Shown: piece by piece, positions 9,619-18,338 of the stretch
Layout of the letters: each line of letters opens with the position of its first letter
Position numbering within the stretch: position 1 is the first letter of the stretch
Source of the DNA: Pseudomonadales bacterium
GTDB taxonomy: Bacteria; Pseudomonadota; Gammaproteobacteria; Pseudomonadales; Azotimanducaceae
Reading direction: 5' to 3'
Length of the DNA: 55,573 bases
Assembly (NCBI GenBank): GCA_016763855.1
Contig: JAESSY010000177.1
Span: 1 to 55,573, forward strand
Position numbers and translations under genes: made by a program
The notes under the pieces: model-generated
What the model was told of the DNA's origin: nothing
What the model saw: only the letters and a program-made list of their open reading frames with translations
Databases searched by the model: none

Positions 9619-10638
9619 CTAGCGGGTTAGGAGCCCGCTTTGGGCAGCAATATGTAGTATTTTTTCGGGATAAATGATCCAGGGGCCGTCTCGCCGAATT
9701 GTTATTTCAACATTGTCTCCCTCTTCAAGACTGATTGAGCGATCCCCGTCAAACGCAAGTATGCCAGGGTCGATACTACGATATGTTTGTTGATACGATT
9801 GCCCTAATTCCAATCTTTCAACTTTCGATAGGTTCACGTCTCCATAAAGCCCAGGAGATAGCGGAACTCGCACACGATACCGAGTCGGCTTGCTACAATC
9901 TACCATCACACCAAAATCGTCTTCTTCATGACATGGCAAAATAAAACCTCCAATTGGGGACATACCGACAGATGCAGGTTCAGCCCTCGTTAGAAATAAT
10001 TGACTTAGATTGTTTTCTGAAAATGGTAACACGCTACCAATATGATCCCCCTTTAGCAGAACCATGTCTATCAAAGCTAGATCTCGAGCCTCGCCGTTAA
10101 TGGTTACTTTTATTTGCTTGCATCGACGACAATGGTTTTTGTAATTGATTTTTCGATTTGCGATTAGTCCAGCGGCTGCCCCAGCAACGGAAGCTTCGAC
10201 TCGGAGAGGAAATACGTTATTTGTACCTGTAGACAGTGGCAAAATAATAGCGTCGGGTTGAGCCTTTGCGACAATTCTATTGGTTCCATCGCCACCAAGA
10301 ACGATAAAAACCCTACACCCTTCTGCCCACATCATATTTGTTAGGGTTAAGGTATCTTCTGCAGTGTGCTTAAGTGGGTAGCTTAGTTGTTGGATTTTTT
10401 CTTTTTCTTCTAGGTTTTCAATCGCTCGCTCATTGATGCGAAACGGCTCATTACCAAGAAAAACTTTATCAACGCCATGTTCCAGTGCTGCTAGCACTAG
10501 ACGGGTGACTAGTTGTTGCTTTTCATGGTGTCCACTTGTGCTCGCTTTCGCTGTTACTCGCCGCACATCCCGCCCAGACATTGGGTTAACAATGACCCCT
10601 AGTTTAATCAATTTGCAGCCTGACGTGTGAATACCCAT
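9619..10638 (-). CDS. ATP-NAD kinase / AcoX-like family protein
   Basis: A member of the diacylglycerol-kinase/NAD-kinase fold (COG3199-like), up to 339 residues. Seen motifs are the N-terminal LGVIVNPMSGRD, the GGDGTNR phosphate-binding motif and LSTGTNNVFP. The family phosphorylates NAD or is associated with acetoin catabolism (AcoX); the substrate here is not known. The ATG at 10638 lies inside yaaA, giving a 31-base overlap. A TTG at 10611, overlapping the yaaA stop as TTGA, would begin the protein at IKLGVIVNP and is an attractive alternative start. A distinct relative begins at 54799. Confidence 0.8.
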   Translation of the reverse strand: MGIHTSGCKLIKLGVIVNPMSGRDVRRVTAKASTSGHHEKQQLVTRLVLAALEHGVDKVFLGNEPFRINERAIENLEEKEKIQQLSYPLKHTAEDTLTLTNMMWAEGCRVFIVLGGDGTNRIVAKAQPDAIILPLSTGTNNVFPLRVEASVAGAAAGLIANRKINYKNHCRRCKQIKVTINGEARDLALIDMVLLKGDHIGSVLPFSENNLSQLFLTRAEPASVGMSPIGGFILPCHEEDDFGVMVDCSKPTRYRVRVPLSPGLYGDVNLSKVERLELGQSYQQTYRSIDPGILAFDGDRSISLEEGDNVEITIRRDGPWIIYPEKILHIAAQSGLLTR

Positions 10639-11384
10639 TCGTTGTCGCTTGAAAGGAGCTCATTGTAGGCGTACCCATCGACATCAAAACCTCTTAATTG
10701 CTCGGAGCTTGTGATCCTATTCTTGATGATGAAAGTCGCCATGTGACCGCGCGCCTTTTTAGCGTAGAAACTTAAGATCTTATACGTGCCGTTACTATAG
10801 TCTTTAAAAATGGGTGTGATCAGTTTTCCGGGAAGTTTCGATGGATCAATTGCCTTGAAATATTCTATTGATGCCAGATTGATTAGACTTTTGCTGCGGT
10901 GAGTATTTAATTCATCTGTTAGACACTGGGTAATTTCCTCGGTCCAAAATGTGTACAGATCATTAACCTTGGGATTTTTAAGCTTAATACCCATTTCTAG
11001 TCGATATGCCTGAATGAGATCCAAGGGTTTTAAGAGGCCGTATAATCCAGATAGGATGCGTAAATTCTTCTGTGCGAAATTAAAATCCTGTGGAGAGTAT
11101 TTGTCAGCCTCGAGTCCCAGATAGACATCGCCCTTGAAGGCGAGAATCGCCTGTTTTGAGTTGGCAGGTGTAAAAGGCGGCTTCCAGTCGGCGAACCTTT
11201 GGGTATTTAGCTCGGCAAGATTTGGGCTTATGTGCATTAACTTTGAGAGTTGCTTTGCAGATTTATCGCGCATAATTTCGATAAGCTGACTTGATCTGTC
11301 AAGGTGTTGGGGATTCGAAAATTTGCTAGTGGAAGGTGCAGTAATGAAATCCAGCGTTTTCGCCGGTGAAATCACAGTGAGCAT
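10608..11384 (-). CDS. yaaA: Peroxide stress protein YaaA (DUF328)
   Basis: The 258-residue protein opens with the hallmark MLTVISPAKTLDF and contains LSGLYGLLKPLDLIQAYRLEMG and YKILSFYAKKARG, all typical of YaaA. In E. coli, YaaA binds DNA and limits damage during hydrogen peroxide stress by lowering unincorporated iron. It is the first gene of the minus-strand operon and runs into the NAD-kinase-like gene. Length is standard. Confidence 0.95.
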   Translation of the reverse strand: MLTVISPAKTLDFITAPSTSKFSNPQHLDRSSQLIEIMRDKSAKQLSKLMHISPNLAELNTQRFADWKPPFTPANSKQAILAFKGDVYLGLEADKYSPQDFNFAQKNLRILSGLYGLLKPLDLIQAYRLEMGIKLKNPKVNDLYTFWTEEITQCLTDELNTHRSKSLINLASIEYFKAIDPSKLPGKLITPIFKDYSNGTYKILSFYAKKARGHMATFIIKNRITSSEQLRGFDVDGYAYNELLSSDNEWVFTRQAAN

Positions 11385-11693
11385 GATTAGCCTAATGAGA
11401 AGATGATGAAATGGAAGGCAGAATACTAAATTTCACCTAATGAAGCGAGGTCTCAATCAATAGTTTAGGGTGAAATCAAACAACTGATTAGACAACGATA
11501 ACGGGAAAGCGCAAAATCAACTTAGGGATGACAACGGACCGAATTCGGACGTGGGCCGCTACGCAAGTTTGGTTTTGAAAAGTCTGGATGCTGAGAATAA
11601 TATAAATAAACTAAGATCCTAGGCCAGTGATTGTTGATGGCTCAAGGTGAATATAGAATTAGTTGAGCATTAGAGAAGGAGCATGTTTAATAG
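11385..11693. other. Divergent intergenic region, yaaA / CHASE2 kinase
   Basis: About 309 bases must hold promoters for both the yaaA operon (minus) and the CHASE2 kinase operon (plus). I saw no ORF, strong hairpin or clear promoter hexamer pair. AAGGAG lies at roughly 11676-11681, 12 bases before the kinase ATG. Confidence 0.4.
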
Positions 11694-14072
11694 ATGAAAA
11701 ATCCGCTTAAGCGTTGGGATGTTTTTCTGACGCTGCTCGTATTACTTGTCACTATCCCCGCTGAGAGATATGAAATATTCTCTCTTGTAGAGGATCAAAC
11801 AATCTCTTTTCGGCATATTCTAAGGTCAACTTTGGGGCCTGATGAATACACAACCTTAAGTGATAAAATTATGTTGGTGGCACTAGATGAGTCACTCTAC
11901 GAAGAATACGGGAGCTTCCCCTTTCGAAGAACTGATCTCGGTAAAATTGCGAAATTGCTTTCTCAGTTCGGTGCAAAAGTCATTGCGCTCGACTTTTTAA
12001 TGGATTTCAAAAGCTCTTATGGTGAAGATAAGCCCACGGCAGAGATGTTCGCTGGCGCAGGGAATGTCCTTTTAGTCTCCTACGCAAATTTTGATGGAGA
12101 AAAATTTCTGGGTTTGAATTATCCGAATGAAACGCTAGCGGCGGTTACAAAATCTGGGTACTCAAATTTACAACCTACTAGTGCTATTATTGACAATTTG
12201 GCTCGCTTAAGAGTCTTCGATCAAGTTACAAATAGCAAAGACGGATGGCCCTTTGCGATACAAGCAATATCTATGTATTTGGGCGTAGAACCTCAAATCA
12301 AGGACAATCAGCTCATACTAGGTGATTTAGTGGTTCCACTAGATCAATTTGGTGACATTTATATTGATTTTCCTCGATTGGATCCGGGAACGCAGTTTCT
12401 TAGTGAGGGTCAAGCCGGTTTTTCAGCGCTTGAAATTTTGGATCTTGAAGATCTTTCAGAAGAAGAAATTGAAGAGTATCGATATGTCTTTGAAGGCAAG
12501 ATGGTGTTCATTGGAGATACATGGGAAGTTACTCATGATAAGTTTAACACCCCGATGGGACCTGTTTATGGTGTGGAGATTATCGCTGATACGGTGAACA
12601 CCCTGCTCAATGGTGCGCCCTTGAGGCCTGCTAGCATCAGTATAGAATCCCTAGCTACATTTTGTTTATTTGTTTTTTTGCTCCTGACTAGTTTGGTCAA
12701 AAGTTTATCCTTGCGCCTGCTCGGTGTATCAATAGTATTTGCCATCTACATTGGATTAGTGACCGGGTTGTATGTTTACCAAGGCTTGGTGGTAGCCATG
12801 ACTTATGCCTTGTTAGGGGGGTTTGTCAGTGTGTTGTTTTCGAGCATGCGGCTTTATATTTTGTCAGAACAAGGCCAGCGTTCATCTGCTGCCGACTCTG
12901 CTGAAAGTAACCGAATGTTAGGATTAGCTTATCAAGGTCAGGGGCAGTTAGATGCCTCATTTGAGAAGTTTCGTCGATGCCCTAAAGAAAAAGAAACCTT
13001 TGAGCTTGTCTATAATCTTGGCTTGGATTACGAGCGCAAAAGACAATTTAACAAAGCCCAGGCAGCCTATGAGTTTATTTCCGAAAGCGAAAGTAACTTC
13101 AGAGATGTCATTAAACGGATAAAGCGTTGCGAGTCGATGGAAGATGCCTTATTGATGGGTAGCTCAGGTCAAGGTTTATTGGCAGGCTCTTTTATCAATG
13201 AAGACGGTAGTGTTGAAAAACCTACTTTAGGTCGATATCAAGTCGAGAAAGAGTTGGGTCAGGGTGCTATGGGTGTTGTCTATTTAGGGACTGACCCCAA
13301 GATTAACCGAAACGTTGCCATTAAGACTATGGCGCTTGGAAGTGAATTTGAAGCAGAAGAGCTCAATGAAGTTAAGGAGCGTTTCTTTAAGGAAGCTGAA
13401 TCAGCTGGCCGACTAAATCACGCGAATATTGTGGCAATATATGATGCGGGTGAAGAGAATGATCTTGCCTATATTGCAATGGAATTGTTAAAAGGTAGTG
13501 ACCTTGACGCCCACATCAAGAAAGAAGAATTGTTACCAATTGAAACTGTTATTTCTATCGTTATAGATTGTGCGGAAGCACTTGATTATGCTCACAAACA
13601 GAAGGTTGTACATAGGGATATTAAACCTTCAAATATAATGTATGACCCAGTAAGTGGTGCAGTAAAGATTGCAGATTTTGGCATTGCGAGATTACTGGAT
13701 TCGAGTAAGACTCGAACGGGAACCGTATTGGGTACGCCCAATTATATGTCCCCAGAGCAATGTATGGGCAAAGGTGTCGACGGTCGAGCAGATCTATTTT
13801 CGCTGGGCGTTGTTCTTTACCAACTATGCTCTGGAGATCTTCCCTTTAAGGCTGAATCCATGGCTACCTTGATGTACTCAATTGTTAATGATCCCCCTAT
13901 TGATATCAAGAAAGCTAATCCAGATATACCGTCAACTTTGCGCAAAGTGATTCACAATGCCATGGGTAAAAAGCCGGAAAAGCGATATCAAAGCGGAAAG
14001 AAATTTGCTTCTCATCTCAGAATTTGTCTTGAACGAATTCAACCTGCTACGGAGGCGATTGATGAACCTTAA
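11694..14072 (+). CDS. CHASE2-domain transmembrane Ser/Thr protein kinase
   Basis: Receptor-type Hanks kinase, 792 residues. Order: short cytoplasmic N-terminus and a transmembrane segment, extracytoplasmic CHASE2 sensor domain (about 25-300), three membrane helices (about 310-395), a TPR-like helical stretch (about 405-475) and a C-terminal kinase domain (about 508-775). The kinase looks catalytically complete: GQGAMGVVYLG loop, Lys544 in VAIK, HRDIKPSN, DFGIA and a conserved SPEQ segment. The stimulus sensed by CHASE2 is not known. The gene overlaps the next (PP2C) by 11 bases, so kinase and phosphatase are probably co-translated. Its CHASE2 region is clearly related to that of the gene at 17115. 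Confidence 0.9.
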   Translation: MKNPLKRWDVFLTLLVLLVTIPAERYEIFSLVEDQTISFRHILRSTLGPDEYTTLSDKIMLVALDESLYEEYGSFPFRRTDLGKIAKLLSQFGAKVIALDFLMDFKSSYGEDKPTAEMFAGAGNVLLVSYANFDGEKFLGLNYPNETLAAVTKSGYSNLQPTSAIIDNLARLRVFDQVTNSKDGWPFAIQAISMYLGVEPQIKDNQLILGDLVVPLDQFGDIYIDFPRLDPGTQFLSEGQAGFSALEILDLEDLSEEEIEEYRYVFEGKMVFIGDTWEVTHDKFNTPMGPVYGVEIIADTVNTLLNGAPLRPASISIESLATFCLFVFLLLTSLVKSLSLRLLGVSIVFAIYIGLVTGLYVYQGLVVAMTYALLGGFVSVLFSSMRLYILSEQGQRSSAADSAESNRMLGLAYQGQGQLDASFEKFRRCPKEKETFELVYNLGLDYERKRQFNKAQAAYEFISESESNFRDVIKRIKRCESMEDALLMGSSGQGLLAGSFINEDGSVEKPTLGRYQVEKELGQGAMGVVYLGTDPKINRNVAIKTMALGSEFEAEELNEVKERFFKEAESAGRLNHANIVAIYDAGEENDLAYIAMELLKGSDLDAHIKKEELLPIETVISIVIDCAEALDYAHKQKVVHRDIKPSNIMYDPVSGAVKIADFGIARLLDSSKTRTGTVLGTPNYMSPEQCMGKGVDGRADLFSLGVVLYQLCSGDLPFKAESMATLMYSIVNDPPIDIKKANPDIPSTLRKVIHNAMGKKPEKRYQSGKKFASHLRICLERIQPATEAIDEP

Positions 14073-14892
14073 GGGAATTATCGAGTTTACCAACCAAACG
14101 GATGTTGGAAGGGTTAGAGACCACAATGAAGATTATATTCACAGTGAAGAATCTATAGGCTTAGCTGTATTGGCTGATGGCATGGGAGGACTCAATGCTG
14201 GGGAGGTCGCGAGTTCCATGTCAGTACATCTACTAGTGAACGAGTTGACAGCCTATAGAAATGGGACCTCACTTTTGGAGAAGGAAATTGGACAGGATTC
14301 AGATGATTCAATGGAAGTGCAAGTGGTTAAACATGCAATTGAAAAAGCCAATAGTGCTGTTTTCCATGTTTCCCAGACTCAGGCACAATGCCGCGGAATG
14401 GGCACGACTATTGTTGTTAGCCTGTTTTATGACGATAAGGTTGCAGTTGGTCACATAGGTGATTCGAGAATGTATCGGTTCCGAAATCATAGGCTAGAAC
14501 AATTGACAAAGGATCATAGTTTTGTCCAAGAACTCATTGATAAAGGCTTGTGTACACCTGAGGAAGCACGAACGTCAAAAAAGAAAAACGTGGTGACGAG
14601 AGCTGTAGGTATTGCGCCTGACGTTGAAGCAGAGGTTCATGAATATGAGGTACAAGTTGGCGATATTTATCTTATGTGTTCAGATGGTCTGACTGATCTA
14701 GTTAATGATTATAATATTGAAGCTTCCTTACGAGAGTTAAATAGCAACCTCACTGAGGTAGCTTCTCATTTGGTGGAAGTGGCAAATGCTTCTGGTGGTA
14801 AAGATAATATTTCGATCATATTGGCTCGTGTCGTAAAACTAAATTCAGGCGATCCAAGCTTTGTTAAAAAGATTGTAAATTGGTTTGAATAG
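14062..14892 (+). CDS. PP2C-family protein Ser/Thr phosphatase
   Basis: Soluble metal-dependent phosphatase, 276 residues, presumably reversing phosphorylation by the adjacent kinase. PP2C motifs in order: DVGRVRDHNEDY, LADGMGGLNAGE, GTTIVVSLF, HIGDSRMYR, TKDHSFVQELID, CSDGLTDLV and GGKDNISIIL. The metal-binding Asp residues are retained. The chosen ATG at 14062 has GGAGG 6-10 bases upstream and removes 35 non-homologous residues given by the longer reading frame from 13957. It overlaps the end of the kinase gene. PppA/Stp-type proteins are the nearest functional analogues. Confidence 0.92.
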   Translation: MNLKGIIEFTNQTDVGRVRDHNEDYIHSEESIGLAVLADGMGGLNAGEVASSMSVHLLVNELTAYRNGTSLLEKEIGQDSDDSMEVQVVKHAIEKANSAVFHVSQTQAQCRGMGTTIVVSLFYDDKVAVGHIGDSRMYRFRNHRLEQLTKDHSFVQELIDKGLCTPEEARTSKKKNVVTRAVGIAPDVEAEVHEYEVQVGDIYLMCSDGLTDLVNDYNIEASLRELNSNLTEVASHLVEVANASGGKDNISIILARVVKLNSGDPSFVKKIVNWFE

Positions 14893-14938
14893 GTGTTATT
14901 CAGAACAACCTTAATTTTGATGGAGTTAAAAATAGTAA

Positions 14939-15697
14939 ATGCTGGTTAAAGTAATTGTCATAAAAGACAAACCCATCGATCAATACATAGTGACTAAGGA
15001 TGTAACAATAATTGGTAGAAAATCTGATTGCGATATCTCCATAAAAGATCCTGCTGTCAGTGGAAACCATGCCAGAATACAGAAAGTAGGAGACAAATTT
15101 CTAATTCAGGATATGGATAGCACGAACGGCATCCATATACTGGGTCAGGCAGTTAAACAGCAAGTCCTCAAGCATGAAGATTTGTTAATAATAGGAGAGC
15201 ATCAACTAAGATTCCTCATATCTGAGGAGGCCGCACCGAGGGATAGAGAGCTCTCAGCTAATAAAAAACCCTCAGATAATAAAAAACCTCCAGTCAAAGA
15301 AAAGTCCTCAGCGGAAAGGCAAAACCCACTTATTCAAAAATTTCGTGATGAAACCGTACTGCGATCAAAGACAAGTGAACTTTCAAATAGCCCTCTGTCA
15401 TTGCGTCATAATACCGGACGTGGCTATTTAGTATATGTATCAGGACCTAATACCGGTACAAAGGTCTCTCTTGAAGAAGGATTAACCACAATAGGAGAGG
15501 CAGGAATCCAAATTGCGGCTATTTCAAAGCGCCCTCAGGGCCATTTCATCATTCATGTTGACGGTGGTAAAGACAAAGATAAAGTACCTCTGGTTAACGG
15601 TGAGCCGACAGGGTTTAAATCATATAAGCTTGAACCAGGGGATATAATTGAGGTGGCCGATGCACAAATGGAATACTATATAGCTTTAGCTGAATAA
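14939..15697 (+). CDS. FHA-domain protein with a second degenerate FHA-like domain
   Basis: Phosphothreonine-binding adaptor of 252 residues. The N-terminal FHA domain (about 20-90) has GRKSDCDISI, SGNHARI and DSTNGIHILG, the conserved Gly-Arg, Ser-x-x-His and Asn-Gly positions. A Lys/Pro/Ser-rich linker (about 100-130) follows. The C-terminal 90 residues (YLVYVSGPNTGTKVSLEEGLT ... LVNGEPTGFKSYKLEPGD) have an FHA-like strand pattern without the canonical residues. GGAG precedes the ATG. It is 46 bases after the phosphatase and likely in its operon, so it may read the phosphorylation state set by that pair. Confidence 0.88.
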   Translation: MLVKVIVIKDKPIDQYIVTKDVTIIGRKSDCDISIKDPAVSGNHARIQKVGDKFLIQDMDSTNGIHILGQAVKQQVLKHEDLLIIGEHQLRFLISEEAAPRDRELSANKKPSDNKKPPVKEKSSAERQNPLIQKFRDETVLRSKTSELSNSPLSLRHNTGRGYLVYVSGPNTGTKVSLEEGLTTIGEAGIQIAAISKRPQGHFIIHVDGGKDKDKVPLVNGEPTGFKSYKLEPGDIIEVADAQMEYYIALAE

Positions 15698-15925
15698 GGA
15701 TCTAAACAATTTAATTATGACGAATTTGTACGGTTGAGCCCCTTGTCGGAGATGCTTTTTGTGGACAAAAGGACAAATCAAGCAGACAAATGGTTACACC
15801 TAAGTAATCCTTTCCGTCTAAGATGGCGTATTAAGGTCAATAGTTTTGATTGAACCCTGTTGTCAAATGATCAGTCTTAAAGTGACTGAGGTATTATCAG
15901 TATAATTGTTCTGAGGAGAACGTAG

Positions 15926-16873
15926 ATGAAATTGAATATTTTGGGCATCGTGGTGCTATTGACGTTTGTTATGATCGGCTTTAGCCAAAATGCAGAAGGA
16001 AGAGAGCCACCTATCGCGAAGCTCGTACAGGTGAAAGGTGCGGTAGAATATAGTCGAAATGGTAAAAAATGGAGACCCGTTCGAAGAACAAAATATCTGT
16101 TTTCAGGTTACCAAATTAAAACGGGTGCAGATGGCAGCGGTAAGTTAATCAACCAAAAAACAGGGATGGCTCAAAGCCTGGGTGCAAATAGTGAAATTGC
16201 AGTATTAGAAGCTGATATTTCCCTCGTTAGTGGTACTTTGTCGAAGCCTGTACAAGAGTCTTCGAGTATTTTTCAGGGACTATCAAATAAGTTCTCCAAG
16301 GCGCAACGATATACAACGGTACGTCGAAGCGTCACTAAGCCAGGTGGGGAAGCCTGTGATAGTAAAGTAAGAACGATTCGCAAGGTAAGCTTGTCAGCAA
16401 GCTATCCTGATTTAGTATGGCGTAATGCCTGTCCTGAATACTCTTATAATTTGATTATTGGCGGTGAAACTCACCCGATTGCAGCTAACTCTAATGCTGA
16501 AATGATCCGCTTTACTGTTGAAGGCTTAAAAGCTGGTCAGCATAGCTATAGGGTTGAGGTAATGGATAACGACGGCACGATCTACATTCCAAAGAAGGAC
16601 TCTACTCTTACATGGATTGATGACAAGGCTGAAAAAGCAATTCTTTCAGATATCACGGCGACAGGTGACGATGCCTTCCTCGCAAGCGATGTTTTCGAGT
16701 CTAAAGGAATGTATGTTGCTGCCCTGGATGTTTACAGGACTTATTTCGATGAGAACCCTGATGACAATGATATGCGTCCACTTTTGATAAAAGCGTACCA
16801 AGAATTGAAGCTTAGTAATTTGAGAGCCAACGAAGCTCGACTGTATACAGCATCTTTAGAAGAAGATTTTTAA
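15926..16873 (+). CDS. Secreted FecR-like domain protein
   Basis: A 315-residue exported protein. The signal peptide is about residues 1-25 (LNILGIVVLLTFVMIGFSQNAEG). Residues 30-115 are FecR-like (VQVKGAVEYSRNGKKW, GYQIKTGADGSGKLI, EADISLVSGTL). A beta-rich middle follows, and a C-terminal helical repeat-like segment (about 255-310) is consistent with a TPR. FecR-type domains next to CHASE2 receptors suggest a periplasmic sensing partner; that is inference. AGGAG lies 7 bases before the ATG. The gene is followed by a good terminator, so it may end the first half of the island. Confidence 0.8.
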   Translation: MKLNILGIVVLLTFVMIGFSQNAEGREPPIAKLVQVKGAVEYSRNGKKWRPVRRTKYLFSGYQIKTGADGSGKLINQKTGMAQSLGANSEIAVLEADISLVSGTLSKPVQESSSIFQGLSNKFSKAQRYTTVRRSVTKPGGEACDSKVRTIRKVSLSASYPDLVWRNACPEYSYNLIIGGETHPIAANSNAEMIRFTVEGLKAGQHSYRVEVMDNDGTIYIPKKDSTLTWIDDKAEKAILSDITATGDDAFLASDVFESKGMYVAALDVYRTYFDENPDDNDMRPLLIKAYQELKLSNLRANEARLYTASLEEDF

Positions 16874-16930
16874 CTAAATTTTCAATTTGAGTTGTAGTAA
16901 AGACATAACGGCATCATTTCTTGCCGGACT

Positions 16931-16975
16931 AAAGAACCCCATTGTGATTTAATATCAATCGCAGTGGGTTTTTTT
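16931..16975 (+). terminator. Rho-independent terminator after the FecR-like gene
   Basis: AACCCCATTG pairs with CAGTGGGTT across a loop of about 17 bases (one bulge, one G-T pair). The 3' arm runs into a stretch of nine Ts at 16969-16975 and just before. It lies about 60 bases after the stop at 16873. Confidence 0.75.
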
Positions 16976-17114
16976 GTCATTTTGTTGTTGAGTAGTCATA
17001 ATGAAATTGAAATACGACTGACCAACACTGGTTGTGACTGTTATTATGATACCCAAGAAAAAGAGTGGGATTGCCTACACCCAATAATACTTATAATAAA
17101 ATCGAGAAAAGCTA

Positions 17115-18338
17115 ATGAGCATTCTAAACCAACGAATTGACATTATCGCCATCGTACTATTTTTCCTCTTCGCGATTTTTCTAGAAAAAAATGAAGCTTT
17201 TTCTCTTGCAGAAGATGAAACACTCTCCTATAGACAATTGCTTCGAACCTATAATGCAAATGAAGTGGTAACAAGCCCCTCTGAAGATGTGGTTATCGTG
17301 TATACCGATGAAGCATTCTATGAAGAATATGATATGTTTCCGCTTAGGCGTGTCGATCTAGGCACATTAGTAGAACGCTTGAAGTACATGGGTGCTTCTG
17401 TGATTGCTGTGGATATGTTGTTGGATTTCAACAGCGCGTATGGCGAAGATCCATCTTTGACCCTCGCCTTTAAAGAAGCAGGAAATGTCCAATTAGTCTC
17501 GCAGGCTGAGTTTGATATTCAAAATAATTTCGTTAAAGTGAATAAAGCGATTCCCGCATTTGCCGATTCAACCTCTTCTGGTTATTCGAATATTTCTTCA
17601 AACAGTGCAGTTTCTGCAAAGATTGTTCGCCTTCGTATGTATCCAGAAATTAACGAGGCGGTAGGAGAGTGGCCTTTTGCAGTTAAAGCTGCGGCCAGCT
17701 ATTTGGGCACTGAAAATGTCAGTATCACAAATAACATACTCAAACTTGGTGATACGCTTGAAGTTAAACTCGATCGGTTTAACGATCTTTATATTGATTT
17801 CCCTTTACTACCTACGGATGGTAAAGGTGGTACGGTAAGACTACATGAAGTCGTTGGTATTACTGCCTCAGACATATTGTTCGTTGATGAGGAAGAACTG
17901 GAAGATTTAGCTTTTCTTGTTGACGGTAAAATTGTACTCATTGGTGAAGTGGCTGAGGTAGCCCACGATGAATTTGAAACACCAGTTGGTAATGTATTTG
18001 GAGTGGAAATCATAGCGAACACTATTGCTACAATATTGCGAGGAGGGCCATTAAAACCTGCTTCTTTGGGACTTGAGATTTTTCTTGCGCTTGTGATGAT
18101 GGGCGGTTTGTTAGCGACCCGATTACTTAGCGAACCTCTGCCCAGAAATGCCATCAGCTTTGGCATTGTCTTTCTTTATTGCAGCGGTGTTATCTGGGCT
18201 TATGTGTCCATGGGTTTAGTTATCTCCATGATTTATGTGCTGCTTGCATCCTTCACAGCAATAGCAGTCATTAATATAAAATACTATCTTACAGAAATGG
18301 GTCAGAAAACGCTGATCAAAGATGCATTTGGACAGTAA
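17115..18338 (+). CDS. CHASE2-domain membrane protein, N-terminal half of an interrupted adenylate cyclase
   Basis: This 407-residue product has an N-terminal membrane segment, CHASE2 domain (about 25-300) and three membrane helices (about 315-395). It ends abruptly at KDAFGQ with TAA at 18336-18338. The next codons continue in the same frame as LSPTVVADLVKDP. CHASE2 cyclases normally read FGxYhSPxVV through this point, so TAA occupies the place of a Tyr codon. The CHASE2 region is paralogous to that of the kinase at 11694 (shared EEYxxFPxRRxDLG and YGEDxxxxxxFxxAGNVxLVS patterns). It is either a nonsense-mutated gene, a sequence error or a genuinely split receptor. Confidence 0.88.
   Translation: MSILNQRIDIIAIVLFFLFAIFLEKNEAFSLAEDETLSYRQLLRTYNANEVVTSPSEDVVIVYTDEAFYEEYDMFPLRRVDLGTLVERLKYMGASVIAVDMLLDFNSAYGEDPSLTLAFKEAGNVQLVSQAEFDIQNNFVKVNKAIPAFADSTSSGYSNISSNSAVSAKIVRLRMYPEINEAVGEWPFAVKAAASYLGTENVSITNNILKLGDTLEVKLDRFNDLYIDFPLLPTDGKGGTVRLHEVVGITASDILFVDEEELEDLAFLVDGKIVLIGEVAEVAHDEFETPVGNVFGVEIIANTIATILRGGPLKPASLGLEIFLALVMMGGLLATRLLSEPLPRNAISFGIVFLYCSGVIWAYVSMGLVISMIYVLLASFTAIAVINIKYYLTEMGQKTLIKDAFGQ

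Noticed and set aside
11694-15697. Kinase/phosphatase/FHA set as the regulatory part of a type VI secretion locus
   Set aside because: No tss structural, Hcp, VgrG or ClpV genes are nearby, and the kinase has a CHASE2 sensor. Type VI control is therefore only an analogy.
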